NCBI RefSeq assembly: GCF_011397115.1
Contig: NZ_AP022822.1
Coordinates: 1,369,501 to 1,433,500 of the forward strand
Source: Enterococcus saigonensis
Lineage (GTDB): Bacteria; Bacillota; Bacilli; Lactobacillales; Enterococcaceae
Direction of reading: 5' to 3'
Length of the DNA: 64,000 nt
Part shown: piece after piece, positions 41,996 through 50,819 of the stretch
How the letters are laid out: every line of letters begins with the position of its first letter
Numbering within the stretch: the first letter of the stretch is position 1
Position numbers and translations under genes: made by a program
The notes under the pieces: generated by a model
The model's input: only the letters and a program-made list of their open reading frames with translations
Told to the model about the DNA's origin: nothing
Database searches by the model: none

Positions 41996-42047
41996 ACAAA
42001 AAAGACTCTTTATAAACCGTTAGGAAAATCAGCTTATAAGAGTCTTT
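41996..42047 (-). terminator. tkt terminator
   Basis: AAAGACTCTTATAA pairs with TTTATAAAGAGTCTTT (one extra base) and ends in TTTTTTG on minus. Gap 41806-41995 holds only AT-rich upstream sequence of the GH73 gene. Confidence 0.82.
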
Positions 42048-42058
42048 TAATAGTTTAA

Positions 42059-44053
42059 TTATAATGAATTGTAAACATCGACGACATTCTCAACAGTAAA
42101 TCCAAATTCACTAAGTACCTTTTCGCCAGGAGCAGATGCACCAAAGTGATTAATTGCAATTACTTTTCCCGCAAAGCCCGTATATTTTTCCCATCCAAAG
42201 GGGGAAGCCGCTTCAATTGCAACTCGTTTTACTACATCATGCGGTAAAACACTTTCCTTATATTCTGCACTTTGAGCTTCAAATAAATCAAGACTCGGCA
42301 ATGACACAACCGAAACATCTTTTCCAGCTTTTTGCAATTTTGCCTGCGCTTGCACTGCTAAGTCAACTTCTGAACCAGTTGCAAGTAAAATTCCCTCTGG
42401 TTTTTCTCCTTGTTGCGGTGAAAGAACATAACCACCTTTTGCAACATTTTCATCAGCATTTTCTTTTGTCCCAGGTAAAACCGGTAAGTTTTGGCGACTT
42501 AAAACCAAAACAGTTGGTTTGTTTGTCGTTGTCATCGCAATTTTCCAAGCTGCTCTTGTTTCATTTCCGTCAGCCGGACGAATAACCTGAACATTCGGGA
42601 TACAGCGCACACTTGCTAGCTGTTCAATTGGTTCATGCGTTGGTCCATCTTCACCAACAGCCACAGAATCATGGGTAAGAACGTACACAACTGGTGCACT
42701 TTGAATTGCTGATAAGCGCAATGCTGGCCGCAAATAATCTGTAAACACAAAGAATGTTCCACCGTACACGCGGGTGCCCCCATGTAGTTGAATACCATTC
42801 ATAGCAGCTGCCATGGCAAACTCCCTAACGCCAAACCAAATATTACGACCTTCGTATTGACCAGGTTCAAAATCTTTCTCTGCTGCCACCATAGTATTAT
42901 TAGACGATGACAAATCTGCTGAACCGCCCCATAAAGTTGGCACAGCTTTAGATAAAGCTTGAATCATTTCTTTACTTGATACACGGCTTGCTTGTGACGT
43001 TCCTTCTTCGTAAACAGGCAATTGTGCATCCCAACCATCAGAAAGTTCCCCAGCAAAAGCAGCCTTAAATTGTGCTGCTAATTGTGGATATTCTTGCGTA
43101 TACGCTGCAAACATTTTATCCCAAGCATCTTCTGCTTTTTGTCCGCGATCATTGATTGCTTCTTTAAAACGTTTTGAAGCTTCCTCAGGTACAGTAAAAT
43201 CGGGATAATTCCAATCGTAAGCTTTTTTAGCAGCGGCGATGCCTTCTACTCCAAGGGGAGCTCCATGAACTTTATTTGTACCTTCATTCGGTGCACCAAA
43301 GCCAATAATTGTTTTGACTTCAATCAGTGTTGGTTGGTCTGCGTTTTCTTTAGCTTCTTCAATTGCAGCAGAAATTGCCTCTAAATCATTGCCATCTTTT
43401 ACTAAAATATGTTGCCAACCATAAGCCTCAAAACGTTTTCCAACATTTTCTGTGAAAGCTTTTGAAGTTGGTCCATCCAAAGAAATATCATTTGAATCAT
43501 ATAAAACGACAAGTTTGCCTAATTTCATGTGTCCAGCCATTGACGCTGCTTCTTGTGAGACACCCTCCATTAAATCACCATCACCACAAAGTGCGTAAGT
43601 GTAGTGATCAATGATATTAAAATTATCACGATTATAAGTAGCTGCTAAATGCGCCTCACTCATTGCCATACCAACAGCCATTGCAATACCCTGACCTAAA
43701 GGACCAGTCGTGGCTTCAACACCATCCGTATGATTTACCTCCGGATGTCCAGGTGTCTTACTACCCCATTGACGAAAGTTTTTTAAATCATCAATTGTAA
43801 CTTTGTAACCTGCGCAATGTAGTAGACTGTAAAGTAATGCTGAACCATGACCTGCAGATAATACAAAACGGTCACGGTCAGCCCAGTTACGAGATGTGGC
43901 AGGATTAATTTTCAAATGTTTTGTCCAAAGAGCATAAGCCATCGGTGCAGCTCCCATTGGTAACCCTGGATGACCAGAATTTGCAGATTGAATTGCTTCA
44001 ATACTTAATGTACGTAAGGTGTTAACGCTCAATTCATCGATTTTATCAAACAA
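42059..44053 (-). CDS. tkt: transketolase
   Basis: 664 residues. The start codon is TTG at 44053 after AGGAGGAAG, giving FDKIDELSVNTLR as the usual N-terminus. Thiamine-diphosphate motif GDGDLMEGVSQEAASMAGH, N-terminal HPG and GLPMGAAPMA, and the C-terminal HDSVAVGEDGPTHEPIEQL. Non-oxidative pentose phosphate pathway. It follows ynzC, the same order as in Bacillus. Confidence 0.95.
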   Translation of the reverse strand: MFDKIDELSVNTLRTLSIEAIQSANSGHPGLPMGAAPMAYALWTKHLKINPATSRNWADRDRFVLSAGHGSALLYSLLHCAGYKVTIDDLKNFRQWGSKTPGHPEVNHTDGVEATTGPLGQGIAMAVGMAMSEAHLAATYNRDNFNIIDHYTYALCGDGDLMEGVSQEAASMAGHMKLGKLVVLYDSNDISLDGPTSKAFTENVGKRFEAYGWQHILVKDGNDLEAISAAIEEAKENADQPTLIEVKTIIGFGAPNEGTNKVHGAPLGVEGIAAAKKAYDWNYPDFTVPEEASKRFKEAINDRGQKAEDAWDKMFAAYTQEYPQLAAQFKAAFAGELSDGWDAQLPVYEEGTSQASRVSSKEMIQALSKAVPTLWGGSADLSSSNNTMVAAEKDFEPGQYEGRNIWFGVREFAMAAAMNGIQLHGGTRVYGGTFFVFTDYLRPALRLSAIQSAPVVYVLTHDSVAVGEDGPTHEPIEQLASVRCIPNVQVIRPADGNETRAAWKIAMTTTNKPTVLVLSRQNLPVLPGTKENADENVAKGGYVLSPQQGEKPEGILLATGSEVDLAVQAQAKLQKAGKDVSVVSLPSLDLFEAQSAEYKESVLPHDVVKRVAIEAASPFGWEKYTGFAGKVIAINHFGASAPGEKVLSEFGFTVENVVDVYNSL

Positions 44054-44140
44054 TTGTGCTTCCTCCTATTTTAGGTTTTTTTTACCTTTATTGTTTACAT
44101 CCTCATTGTAGCGGATTATTACTAGAAAAGCAATTAAATA

Positions 44141-44383
44141 TCAATCCCGATTGTGTAAACCTTTTTGTTTTTGAATTTCCTTTAATTTATCCGGTGTTAC
44201 ATCGTTTCCTTTAGGATCAACAACTTTCATTCCTTCAATGTGGTGTCGCATACCTGAACGGAAAGCTTTTAGATACTCTTCACGTAAATTTATTTGTTCG
44301 CGTGCTTCTGCATCAGTTAAGCTAGCTTCTTTTTTCTTTTTTGCCAGCTCATTAATACGTGCTAATTTTTCTTGTGATAGCAT
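44141..44383 (-). CDS. ynzC: DUF896/UPF0291 family protein YnzC
   Basis: 80 residues. Helical hairpin LARINELAKKKKEASLTDAE with the family feature LREEYLKAFRSGMRHHIEG. Function is not known; in Bacillus it is in the SOS-linked yneA-yneB-ynzC-tkt string. Here yneA and yneB are absent between it and lexA, but the lexA-ynzC-tkt neighbourhood is kept. Confidence 0.88.
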   Translation of the reverse strand: MLSQEKLARINELAKKKKEASLTDAEAREQINLREEYLKAFRSGMRHHIEGMKVVDPKGNDVTPDKLKEIQKQKGLHNRD

Positions 44384-44484
44384 TTTAAAATCCCCTTTTT
44401 ATTATGAACTTTAAACTATTTAGTAACACAACTCTTTTCTTATCTTAGCTAAAAAAAAGCGCTCTGACAACCACAAACCCAAAG

Positions 44485-44524
44485 CGAACGTCTGTTTGAT
44501 TTGTTTTATACTTTATGCTAAACT
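44485..44524 (+). promoter_or_regulatory. lexA promoter with LexA box
   Basis: CGAACGTCTGTTTG (44485-44498) fits the Gram-positive LexA box CGAACN4GTTYG. The promoter is TTGATT (44496-44501), 17-nt spacer, TAAACT (44519-44524) with an extended TG. The box overlaps the -35, so LexA should repress itself. Confidence 0.8.
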
Positions 44525-44551
44525 TAAATTATTAAAGAAAGAAGGTGCAGT

Positions 44552-45172
44552 ATGGCTAAACGCACAGAAAATCGCCAAATTGAAATTTTAAAATTTATTC
44601 ACGATCGCGTCTCGCAAAAAGGTTATCCTCCTACTGTGCGAGAAATTGGTGAAGCAGTCTCTTTATCCTCCACATCAACTGTTCACGGTCATCTTTCCCG
44701 TTTAGAAAAGAAAGGTTTAATTTTACGTGACCCTACAAAACCACGGGCAATTGAATTAACCGAATTAGGGCTTGAAAAAATCGGAGCTCAACCAGAAACA
44801 ATTCCAATGCTCGGTGTTGTAACAGCTGGTGAACCAATTTTAGCCGTAGAAGAAGCATCAGACTTTTTCCCAATTCCACCACACTTATTAAACGACAGTG
44901 GCTCTTTGTTCATGCTAACAATCCGTGGTGAAAGTATGATTAATGCTGGTATATTGGATGGCGATCAAGTCATCGTTCGAAAACAAGCCTCCGCCAATAA
45001 TGGAGATATTGTAATTGCCATGACTGATGAAGACGAAGCAACCTGTAAAAGATTTTTCAAAGAACGTGATTATATCCGACTTCAACCAGAAAATGATTAT
45101 CTGGAGCCTATCATCTTGCAAAATGTTAAAATCTTGGGTTTAGTAGTTGGCCTTTATCGTGATTTACTTTAA
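44552..45172 (+). CDS. lexA: SOS repressor LexA
   Basis: 206 residues. Winged helix 1-70 (GYPPTVREIGEAVSLSSTST). Cleavage site A92-G93 (VVTAGEP). Catalytic S128 (RGESM) and K166 (ATCKRFF; the usual V before K is C). RecA-triggered self-cleavage derepresses SOS genes. It is divergent from ynzC-tkt and followed by its own terminator, then by a gene with two LexA-like boxes. Confidence 0.96.
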   Translation: MAKRTENRQIEILKFIHDRVSQKGYPPTVREIGEAVSLSSTSTVHGHLSRLEKKGLILRDPTKPRAIELTELGLEKIGAQPETIPMLGVVTAGEPILAVEEASDFFPIPPHLLNDSGSLFMLTIRGESMINAGILDGDQVIVRKQASANNGDIVIAMTDEDEATCKRFFKERDYIRLQPENDYLEPIILQNVKILGLVVGLYRDLL

Positions 45173-45180
45173 GAAGGTAA

Positions 45181-45217
45181 AAATAAATCTTCGAAATTTT
45201 CGAGGATTTATTTTTTT
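45181..45217 (+). terminator. lexA terminator
   Basis: AAATAAATC-TCGA pairs with TCGA-GATTTATTT, then TTTTT. It separates lexA from the next gene, which therefore needs its own promoter. Confidence 0.75.
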
Positions 45218-45219
45218 AC

Positions 45220-45269
45220 TTTACAAACCGAACATACTTTCGTATAATCAATATACAAACGTTTGTTCG
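45220..45269 (+). promoter_or_regulatory. SOS promoter with two LexA-like boxes
   Basis: TTTACA (45220-45225), 17-nt spacer, TATAAT (45243-45248). CGAACATACTTTCG (45229-45242) fills the spacer, and CAAACGTTTGTTCG (45256-45269) covers the start region. Each has one change from CGAACN4GTTCG-type consensus. The placement is ideal for LexA repression. Confidence 0.8.
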
Positions 45270-45293
45270 TATATTTTAATTGAGGTGAAAAGG

Positions 45294-45506
45294 ATGAATA
45301 CATTTCGTAATATTTCTTTAATCGTTTTGGGTTTAATTGTCAGCTTTGTCATTAGTCACTATGGTATTGCATTAGCCGCTTTGATTTTTGTACCTCCCTT
45401 TTTAATTTGGTTTACCATGTGGGACGAAAAAAAATATCGTCAAAGTATTCGTAAATTTTATCCTTATAACCAAAAAGGCCAAAATACCTATCATCAATAC
45501 AAATAA
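45294..45506 (+). CDS. small SOS-controlled membrane protein (unknown family)
   Basis: 70 residues from ATG 45294 after TGAGGTGAAAAGG; the longer frame from 45147 runs through lexA and its promoter and is rejected. Two close hydrophobic stretches (about 6-22 and 25-43, rich in I, L, V and F) make a helix hairpin, then a basic, tyrosine-rich tail (WDEKKYRQSIRKFYPYNQKG). No LysM, so it is not YneA. Size, membrane nature and lexA linkage recall SosA of staphylococci, though I see no sequence likeness. A DNA-damage-induced division inhibitor is a reasonable guess, not a fact. Confidence 0.75.
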   Translation: MNTFRNISLIVLGLIVSFVISHYGIALAALIFVPPFLIWFTMWDEKKYRQSIRKFYPYNQKGQNTYHQYK

Positions 45507-45553
45507 AATTTCTTAATAGCCATTCAATATTACTTTGATAAGAAATTATTTTT

Positions 45554-45600
45554 CAGATTTGACAGATTAGTCTCAGGACTTTTACGTCAAATCTTTTTTT
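45554..45600 (+). terminator. terminator of the small SOS gene
   Basis: AGATTTGAC pairs with GTCAAATCT, loop of about 22 nt, then TTTTTTT. The gap 45601-45711 has no feature I can support. Confidence 0.78.
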
Positions 45601-45711
45601 GTGTCTGACAACATAATAATTGAAATGAAGCTACTTAAATAATACAAATATAATCGTTGCGAGACTTTTTATAGATATTGCTATTTTTTTATTACGCGAA
45701 TACTTGCAAAT

Positions 45712-45750
45712 AAAAAAATCGTACTATCTCAACTAGAGAGTACGATTTTT
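45712..45750 (-). terminator. terminator of the 42-residue gene
   Basis: AAAATCGTACT-TCT pairs with AGA-AGTACGATTTTTTT on minus; two nucleotides from the stop codon. Confidence 0.78.
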
Positions 45751-45752
45751 AC

Positions 45753-45881
45753 TTATTTGTTATAAATTTTAGGACCTTTTCGCATATTTTTACGATCATT
45801 TTTTGGTGCTTGCATTTCTTTTACTCGGCCACCGCCTTGTTTTTTCTTAATTAACTCGAGCATCTTTTCTTTTTGATTCAT
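45753..45881 (-). CDS. 42-residue basic protein, unknown
   Basis: Too short for routine gene finding. ATG 45881 has AAGGAG 7-8 nt upstream and the frame ends TAA at 45753, right before a good terminator. The product begins MNQKEKMLELIKKKQGGGR and ends GPKIYNK, with about a third lysine or arginine and a GGGR centre. No membrane part. It may bind RNA or ribosomes, given its charge, but that is inference. Site, stop and terminator together make it a likely real gene. Confidence 0.65.
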   Translation of the reverse strand: MNQKEKMLELIKKKQGGGRVKEMQAPKNDRKNMRKGPKIYNK

Positions 45882-46150
45882 TTTTTTCTCCTTAGTTTAC
45901 CTTAGCTATTACTTTTAAAGCCTGTGATTACTGATTATACAAGATAGAATTCCTTAAAGCAAATACTGCATGTTTGATAAGGAAGTTAGATTCGCTATCT
46001 TCCAATGATAGCTTGGTAAAAATGATACCCGGCTAACTTATTGAAAGTATTCAGTACTGGCGTTAATAGCTTTTAGAAAAAGCGATGCGTGAATCACATT
46101 TCTGAAAACATCACAACTCGTTAATCTTGTACTGAAAATTTGGTAAGTTT
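45882..46150. other. intergenic region without a gene
   Basis: No credible reading frame. Two small hairpins: GCTATC/GATAGC (45994-46012) and AGCTTTT/AAAAGC near 46068-46083. They may be part of a leader or be chance. The promoter for the 42-residue gene must be at the left end. Confidence 0.4.
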
Positions 46151-46180
46151 TTAACATCATTAACGACTTTGTGCTATGAT
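46151..46180 (+). promoter_or_regulatory. promoter of the phosphoesterase lipoprotein gene
   Basis: TTAACA (46151-46156), 18-nt spacer, TATGAT (46175-46180) with an extended TG. 20 nt before the start codon. Confidence 0.6.
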
Positions 46181-46200
46181 AACCTGCGGGAGTGTGGAAG

Positions 46201-47520
46201 ATGAAAAAAATACTAATGCTACTACTGACTCTAACAGGAGTAGTTTTGACAGGTTGCTACAAAGAGGCTGAAAAAACAGCATTCGATTCAAAAAACAATA
46301 CTTTTTGGGTAGCTACGGATATTCATTTTATTGCCCCATCTCTTCACGATGATGGGAAAGAATTTCAATTTATCAAAAAGACTGCAGCCGGTAAGGATTT
46401 GGATTATCAACAAGAAGCTTTAACTGCCTTTATTGACAAAGCAAAAAAAGTAAAGCCAAAAGCAATCATCTTAACGGGCGATCTAACACTTAACGGCGAA
46501 AAGCAAAGTGCCAAAGAAATGGCAAAAATTTTTTCTCCTTTACAAAAGATTGGTATAAAAGTTTTAGCAATTCCAGGAAACCACGATATTTTTGATGGCT
46601 GGGCACGCAAGTATAGTGGAGATACTAAGAAACGTATTGCCCAAATTTCACCTGCTGATTTTAAAAAATTTTTTCCAGATGGTTATAACCTTGCAACTAG
46701 TGTAGACAAAAGTTCTCTGAGTTATGCGCTTAAAATTAATAAAAAATACGACTTCATTTTTTTGGATACAAATGAGTATCCCATCCAGCCAAGTCGTGCG
46801 CAACCTCATACGGGTGGCCAAATAACCAAAGAAACATTGACTTGGCTAAAAGAGTGTTTAAAAGGAGCACAAAACAACAAAAGAATTCCAATTGTCTTTA
46901 TGCACCATAATCTTTTTATTCATAATCCTCTTGTTTACAAAGGTTACGTTTTGTCAAATGCTCAAACGCTTAAAAGTCTTTTAGCACACTATCATGTGCC
47001 AATAGTTTTCTCCGGTCATATTCATGCTCAAGATATTATAAAAGATCCTACTAGAGAAACCGATATTATAGAAGTTGTTACTAGTTCTTTTGCTATTGCC
47101 GATCATGCTTATGGTGAATTAAAGCTTACACCAGACAACATTTCTTATACGCGCAAAACGGTTGATGTCGACTTATGGGCTAAGGAAAATAAAAAGACTG
47201 CTAAAGATCTCCGTTATCATAACACCTATTTAAAACAGCTTTTCCTAAAAGATGGGGAAAGATTAGCCTATCAGCAACTTTTAGATCAAAATATTCGCAA
47301 TAAGAGTATTTTGGAACCGGCAGCCAATTTAATAGGCGAAGTGAATTACAATTATTTTACTGGTCAAGACAATTATTCGTTAAAAAAAAGAACGCAACTA
47401 AAAAAATCACCTGCTTATAAAGAAGTAGCTAAATACACACCCTTTCTACAAAAATATGTTGATTCTGCAATCAATGATACAAATTTACCTGATCAAAAAT
47501 TAAGAATTAAACTCAAATAA
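46201..47520 (+). CDS. secreted metallophosphoesterase lipoprotein
   Basis: 439 residues from ATG 46201 (CGGGAG site). Signal peptide with lipobox LTGC (C near 19). Calcineurin-like motifs in order: DIHF, GDLTLNG, GNHDIFDGW, MHHN and GHIHAQD, the five metal-binding blocks. C-terminal 130 residues are helical and lysine-rich with no named domain. Acts outside the cell on a phosphate ester, perhaps nucleotide or teichoic acid related; substrate unknown. Single gene with its own promoter and terminator. Confidence 0.88.
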   Translation: MKKILMLLLTLTGVVLTGCYKEAEKTAFDSKNNTFWVATDIHFIAPSLHDDGKEFQFIKKTAAGKDLDYQQEALTAFIDKAKKVKPKAIILTGDLTLNGEKQSAKEMAKIFSPLQKIGIKVLAIPGNHDIFDGWARKYSGDTKKRIAQISPADFKKFFPDGYNLATSVDKSSLSYALKINKKYDFIFLDTNEYPIQPSRAQPHTGGQITKETLTWLKECLKGAQNNKRIPIVFMHHNLFIHNPLVYKGYVLSNAQTLKSLLAHYHVPIVFSGHIHAQDIIKDPTRETDIIEVVTSSFAIADHAYGELKLTPDNISYTRKTVDVDLWAKENKKTAKDLRYHNTYLKQLFLKDGERLAYQQLLDQNIRNKSILEPAANLIGEVNYNYFTGQDNYSLKKRTQLKKSPAYKEVAKYTPFLQKYVDSAINDTNLPDQKLRIKLK

Positions 47521-47564
47521 AAAACTTCAGGAAATGCCACATAAGCGGTTTCCTGAAGTTTTTT
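47521..47564 (+). terminator. terminator of the phosphoesterase gene
   Basis: AAAACTTCAGGAAA pairs with TTTCCTGAAGTTTT, loop of 14 nt, T-run. The stop codon TAA is adjacent. The gap 47565-47691 shows only weak stems. Confidence 0.88.
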
Positions 47565-47691
47565 GCCTATAAAAGCTAGTTTAAGCTTAAATCAGCTAAT
47601 CGTTTGGCAATCAGTTATAGCTGAATTCTTACGCTTTTAACCGCTATTTCCATTTCACAAAAAAGCAGCTATCTCCTTAAAACAAAAATTT

Positions 47692-48966
47692 TTACTCATA
47701 GCGCAATGCATCAATTGGATCTAAACGTGCTGCGCGATTAGCTGGAAATGTTCCTGCTAAAAAGGCAATTAACATAATAATTATCATAATCATACCAATA
47801 GATGAAAAGTTAAACTGCAATAAATTAAAGCCATCTAATCCTTGTAAAAAGGAGTCTGTGGCTACTTTATTCAATACTTTTGCAGTCCCCATCGCAACGG
47901 TAACACCCAATGCAGAACCCCAAAAACCAATTAAAATCGCTTCAATACTAAATGTTAAAAAAACTTTTCCTTTACCCATCCCCATTGCTTTCATTAATCC
48001 GATTTCGCGTGTACGTTCTTGTACGGACATATATAACGTGTTAATGATACCAAAGCTGGCCGCCAGTAATGCGATAGCACCAAATAACGTTAAAACACCG
48101 GTAATCGCATCAACCGTTGAATGAATCATACCTACCTGATCTGCAAAAGTACTAGCCACATATCCTTGTTTAGACAATTTTTCTTTTAACTTTATGATAT
48201 TCTTTTCAGTTGGTTTTTTTACGGTAGCTAAAATAGAGTAATATTGATTTTGCATGCCTTTAGGCAAACCTGTTTTATTAATTGCGATTAATTTTTCAGA
48301 CAAACTTTTACTTACGACAGAATTACCATTATTCACGATACTTGGATTGCGTACTCCAACAATCGTTGCTTCAACTTCTGACTGCGTTTTTGTCGCTTGT
48401 GATGAAGCTGCCAACTTAACTTTTTGACCTAAAGCTTCTTTCGCATTTTTAAAACCCAAACTTTTGGTATAGTTTGCGGCTAAGATAATTTCATAAGGGC
48501 CATTTTTTTGACTTACCTGCTTACCTGTTTTTAAATCAACAGCAATACCGTCTGTACTCGATGCGGCTAACACATACTTTTTATTATTTTTACCAACAAT
48601 ATAATCCGCACTAAAAGATTCGGCTGGTTTTACATCTATTAAACCAGAAGTATTAGCAATTTTTGTTACATCTTTTTCGTCCAATAAGTAGGAATCTTCT
48701 GCATTTCCTTGTTCTTCTGTATATTCCTGCGGCTCATCACTTTCTTGACTTGGTCCTTCCTTGACGGCCTTATTAATCATTAATAAGTCGTCACGTCCCA
48801 CATTTTTCACCTGCTTATCGACATAATCGTTCACACCAGCTTTAATGCCTAGCGTCATTGAAATGGTGAATGCACCAATGAAAATTGCTAAAATAGTTAA
48901 AATAGTTCGTCCTTTATTCCGCCATAAATTTGCACTAGCAGAAGTTATTGTATCCCATAAATTCAT
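47692..48966 (-). CDS. MacB/FtsX-type ABC transporter permease
   Basis: 424 residues. One N-terminal helix (about 18-40), a large external domain (about 41-285) with acidic stretch (EGPSQESDEPQEYTEEQG), then three helices near 290-315, 340-365 and 390-412. Ends RLDPIDALRYE, the usual MacB-like tail. Mechanotransmission type, usually for peptide resistance or lipoprotein/toxin export. Start overlaps the ATPase stop by 4 nt. No two-component system is next to it. Confidence 0.88.
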   Translation of the reverse strand: MNLWDTITSASANLWRNKGRTILTILAIFIGAFTISMTLGIKAGVNDYVDKQVKNVGRDDLLMINKAVKEGPSQESDEPQEYTEEQGNAEDSYLLDEKDVTKIANTSGLIDVKPAESFSADYIVGKNNKKYVLAASSTDGIAVDLKTGKQVSQKNGPYEIILAANYTKSLGFKNAKEALGQKVKLAASSQATKTQSEVEATIVGVRNPSIVNNGNSVVSKSLSEKLIAINKTGLPKGMQNQYYSILATVKKPTEKNIIKLKEKLSKQGYVASTFADQVGMIHSTVDAITGVLTLFGAIALLAASFGIINTLYMSVQERTREIGLMKAMGMGKGKVFLTFSIEAILIGFWGSALGVTVAMGTAKVLNKVATDSFLQGLDGFNLLQFNFSSIGMIMIIIMLIAFLAGTFPANRAARLDPIDALRYE

Positions 48967-49646
48967 GCCCGTTCCTCCTTGACAATAAAACCGTCTTTAA
49001 TGTGGATTTGTCTATCGCAGCGCGCAGCAAGATCTGGATCATGAGTTACGATAATTAGAGTAATACCTTTTTGTCGATTTAGACGAAAAAGCAATTCTTC
49101 TACCTTCTCACCAGTGGCAGAATCCAGATTTCCTGTTGGTTCATCTGCAAAAATAATTTCTGGATCGTTAACCAATGCTCTAGCAATACAGACTCGCTGT
49201 TTTTGACCACCGGACAAATTAGTGGCTTTGTTTTGTGATTTATCAGCTAAATCTACTGCGGCTAAAGCAGCCATTGCCTTTTCTTGACGTTGTTTACCCG
49301 TAATACCTGCAATTTTTAACGGCAAAATAACATTATCTAAGACGCTATCTTTGGCGTTCAAAAAGAATTGTTGGAATACAAAGCCAAAGGTCTGATTGCG
49401 TAATTTGTTTAACTCTTTCTTTTTAATATCAGTTGTTCCTTGACCAACAATTTTGACTTGTCCAGTTGTTGGCTTATCTAACAGTGCCAATATATGCATC
49501 AAAGTTGATTTGCCTGACCCACTTTTTCCGATAATTGCCACCGATTCCCCTTTTTCAATTTTTAAGCTAATTTCTTTTAATGCAGTGAATGCAGTATCCC
49601 CTGAACCATAGGTTTTTCCTACACTTAATGTTTCGATCACTTCCAT
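48963..49646 (-). CDS. MacB/LolD-type ABC transporter ATPase
   Basis: 227 residues. Walker A GKSGSGKST (about 40-48), Q-loop FVFQQFFLNAKDS, signature LSGGQKQR, Walker B IIFADEPTGNLDS and H-loop VTHDP. The EPTGNLDSATG segment is typical of this subfamily. Start after GAAGGAGGG. First of the two-gene unit. Confidence 0.93.
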   Translation of the reverse strand: MEVIETLSVGKTYGSGDTAFTALKEISLKIEKGESVAIIGKSGSGKSTLMHILALLDKPTTGQVKIVGQGTTDIKKKELNKLRNQTFGFVFQQFFLNAKDSVLDNVILPLKIAGITGKQRQEKAMAALAAVDLADKSQNKATNLSGGQKQRVCIARALVNDPEIIFADEPTGNLDSATGEKVEELLFRLNRQKGITLIIVTHDPDLAARCDRQIHIKDGFIVKEERA

Positions 49647-49834
49647 TTTTACCCTCCTTCAAAACTACTTTTCTCAATGACTGATAAGATAACAGGCATT
49701 TTCTTCACTTATTCAGTCTACCGCTCTAACAATTGAGAAAAATCAGACTTAGGGTGTATTTTTTTCTAGTCTTTTAGTCTGTTACTTTAAATAAAATATT
49801 TTATTGGTTACTATCAGTTTAAAAGCAAAATAAA

Positions 49835-49871
49835 ATAGCGCTAGAAGACTATTTTTCAAATCTAGCACTAT
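49835..49871 (-). terminator. likely terminator of alsS-alsD
   Basis: ATAG-GCTAGA pairs with TCTAGC-CTAT, then TTTATTTTG on minus. It is 160 nt after the alsD stop. In between, TGTAGGTT/AACCTACA (49927-49959) forms another hairpin without a T-run. The rest of 49647-50031 holds nothing else visible apart from the upstream region of the ABC pair. Confidence 0.55.
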
Positions 49872-50031
49872 CTTATTCTCATCTAAAAATTTGATCAAAA
49901 CGTCGTACTGTTACTTTGACCATCTTTGTAGGTTTCGTTTATGAATCTTTCAACCTACAGCCAAATTAAATCTTCGTTAGCAACCTGTCACGTGTCGCAA
50001 AAAATACATAAGTTTATCCGAAATTCTTACC

Positions 50032-50745
50032 TTATTCAGCTTCTTTGATATCTTTTGAAATTTCATCTATTTTAATTTCATTGGTTAAAAAATCAGAACT
50101 TTCAACTGGAAAATGTTGCCGAAATTCAGCTAACTCCATTAAATCAATTTGTCCTGTCGTCAACTTAAAATCCAAGACATGACCGCCAAATTTATGATCA
50201 TCACTAATGAAATGCAAATGAAATCCCGCAGCTGCTGCTCCGTGGAATAGTTGCGGTGTATAAAAACCTACAATTGTTCCTGTTATTTTATCAGCTTCAA
50301 ATTCTGGTTGATGTCGAGCTACTTCAACGAATTTTGGGTAAGGTTTTACTTGTTTTGGTGCTATCCGCACCTTCATATAACTAAATGTTCCAGTTATTTT
50401 AACAGCGGCAAACAAATTATGACTTATTTTATTCAATATTTCTACTTTTAACTCGTCAGCTGCCATATTAGATAGCAAAAATTGAAGATCTGATTCAAAA
50501 TGAGTAACTGCTGCATAAGGGGTCAATTCATCTCCACTTAGTTGATGGACAGTTCCCGTTTCGTCTGCGTGATAAATTACACCATCTAGGAAAATAACTT
50601 CTCCATTCGCGCCTTCCAACGTTCCTAAACCAAAATCTCCATAGTGAGACAAGGTCCCGATTTTTTCTGTTCCATCCATTAAATCTTGCATCAAAGCCCC
50701 TAATGTCCCGTGTTGATAAATATAATTTTGAGCTTTCACTAACAT
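50032..50745 (-). CDS. alsD: alpha-acetolactate decarboxylase
   Basis: Converts acetolactate to acetoin. 237 residues from ATG 50745 (AAAGGAG site); the TTG at 50751 is too close to it. Zinc ligands in FHLHFISDDHKFGGH, and conserved E in the N-terminal beta part. Downstream of alsS by 74 nt and co-directional, an operon as in other lactic acid bacteria. Used to shed pyruvate without acid. Confidence 0.93.
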   Translation of the reverse strand: MLVKAQNYIYQHGTLGALMQDLMDGTEKIGTLSHYGDFGLGTLEGANGEVIFLDGVIYHADETGTVHQLSGDELTPYAAVTHFESDLQFLLSNMAADELKVEILNKISHNLFAAVKITGTFSYMKVRIAPKQVKPYPKFVEVARHQPEFEADKITGTIVGFYTPQLFHGAAAAGFHLHFISDDHKFGGHVLDFKLTTGQIDLMELAEFRQHFPVESSDFLTNEIKIDEISKDIKEAE

Positions 50746-50819
50746 ATTCAATCTCCTTTTATTTCAGACTTAATAAAGTCGCTGTAACCATCTTTCATTG
50801 CTAGTATTTATCTAAAATT

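Noticed and set aside
42154..42585. 143-codon open frame antisense to tkt
   Set aside because: Leucine/histidine/glutamine-rich shadow of a strongly conserved gene; no start signals.
45147..45293. Longer N-terminus for the small SOS gene
   Set aside because: Would run through the lexA end, its terminator and both LexA boxes; ATG 45294 has a proper ribosome site.
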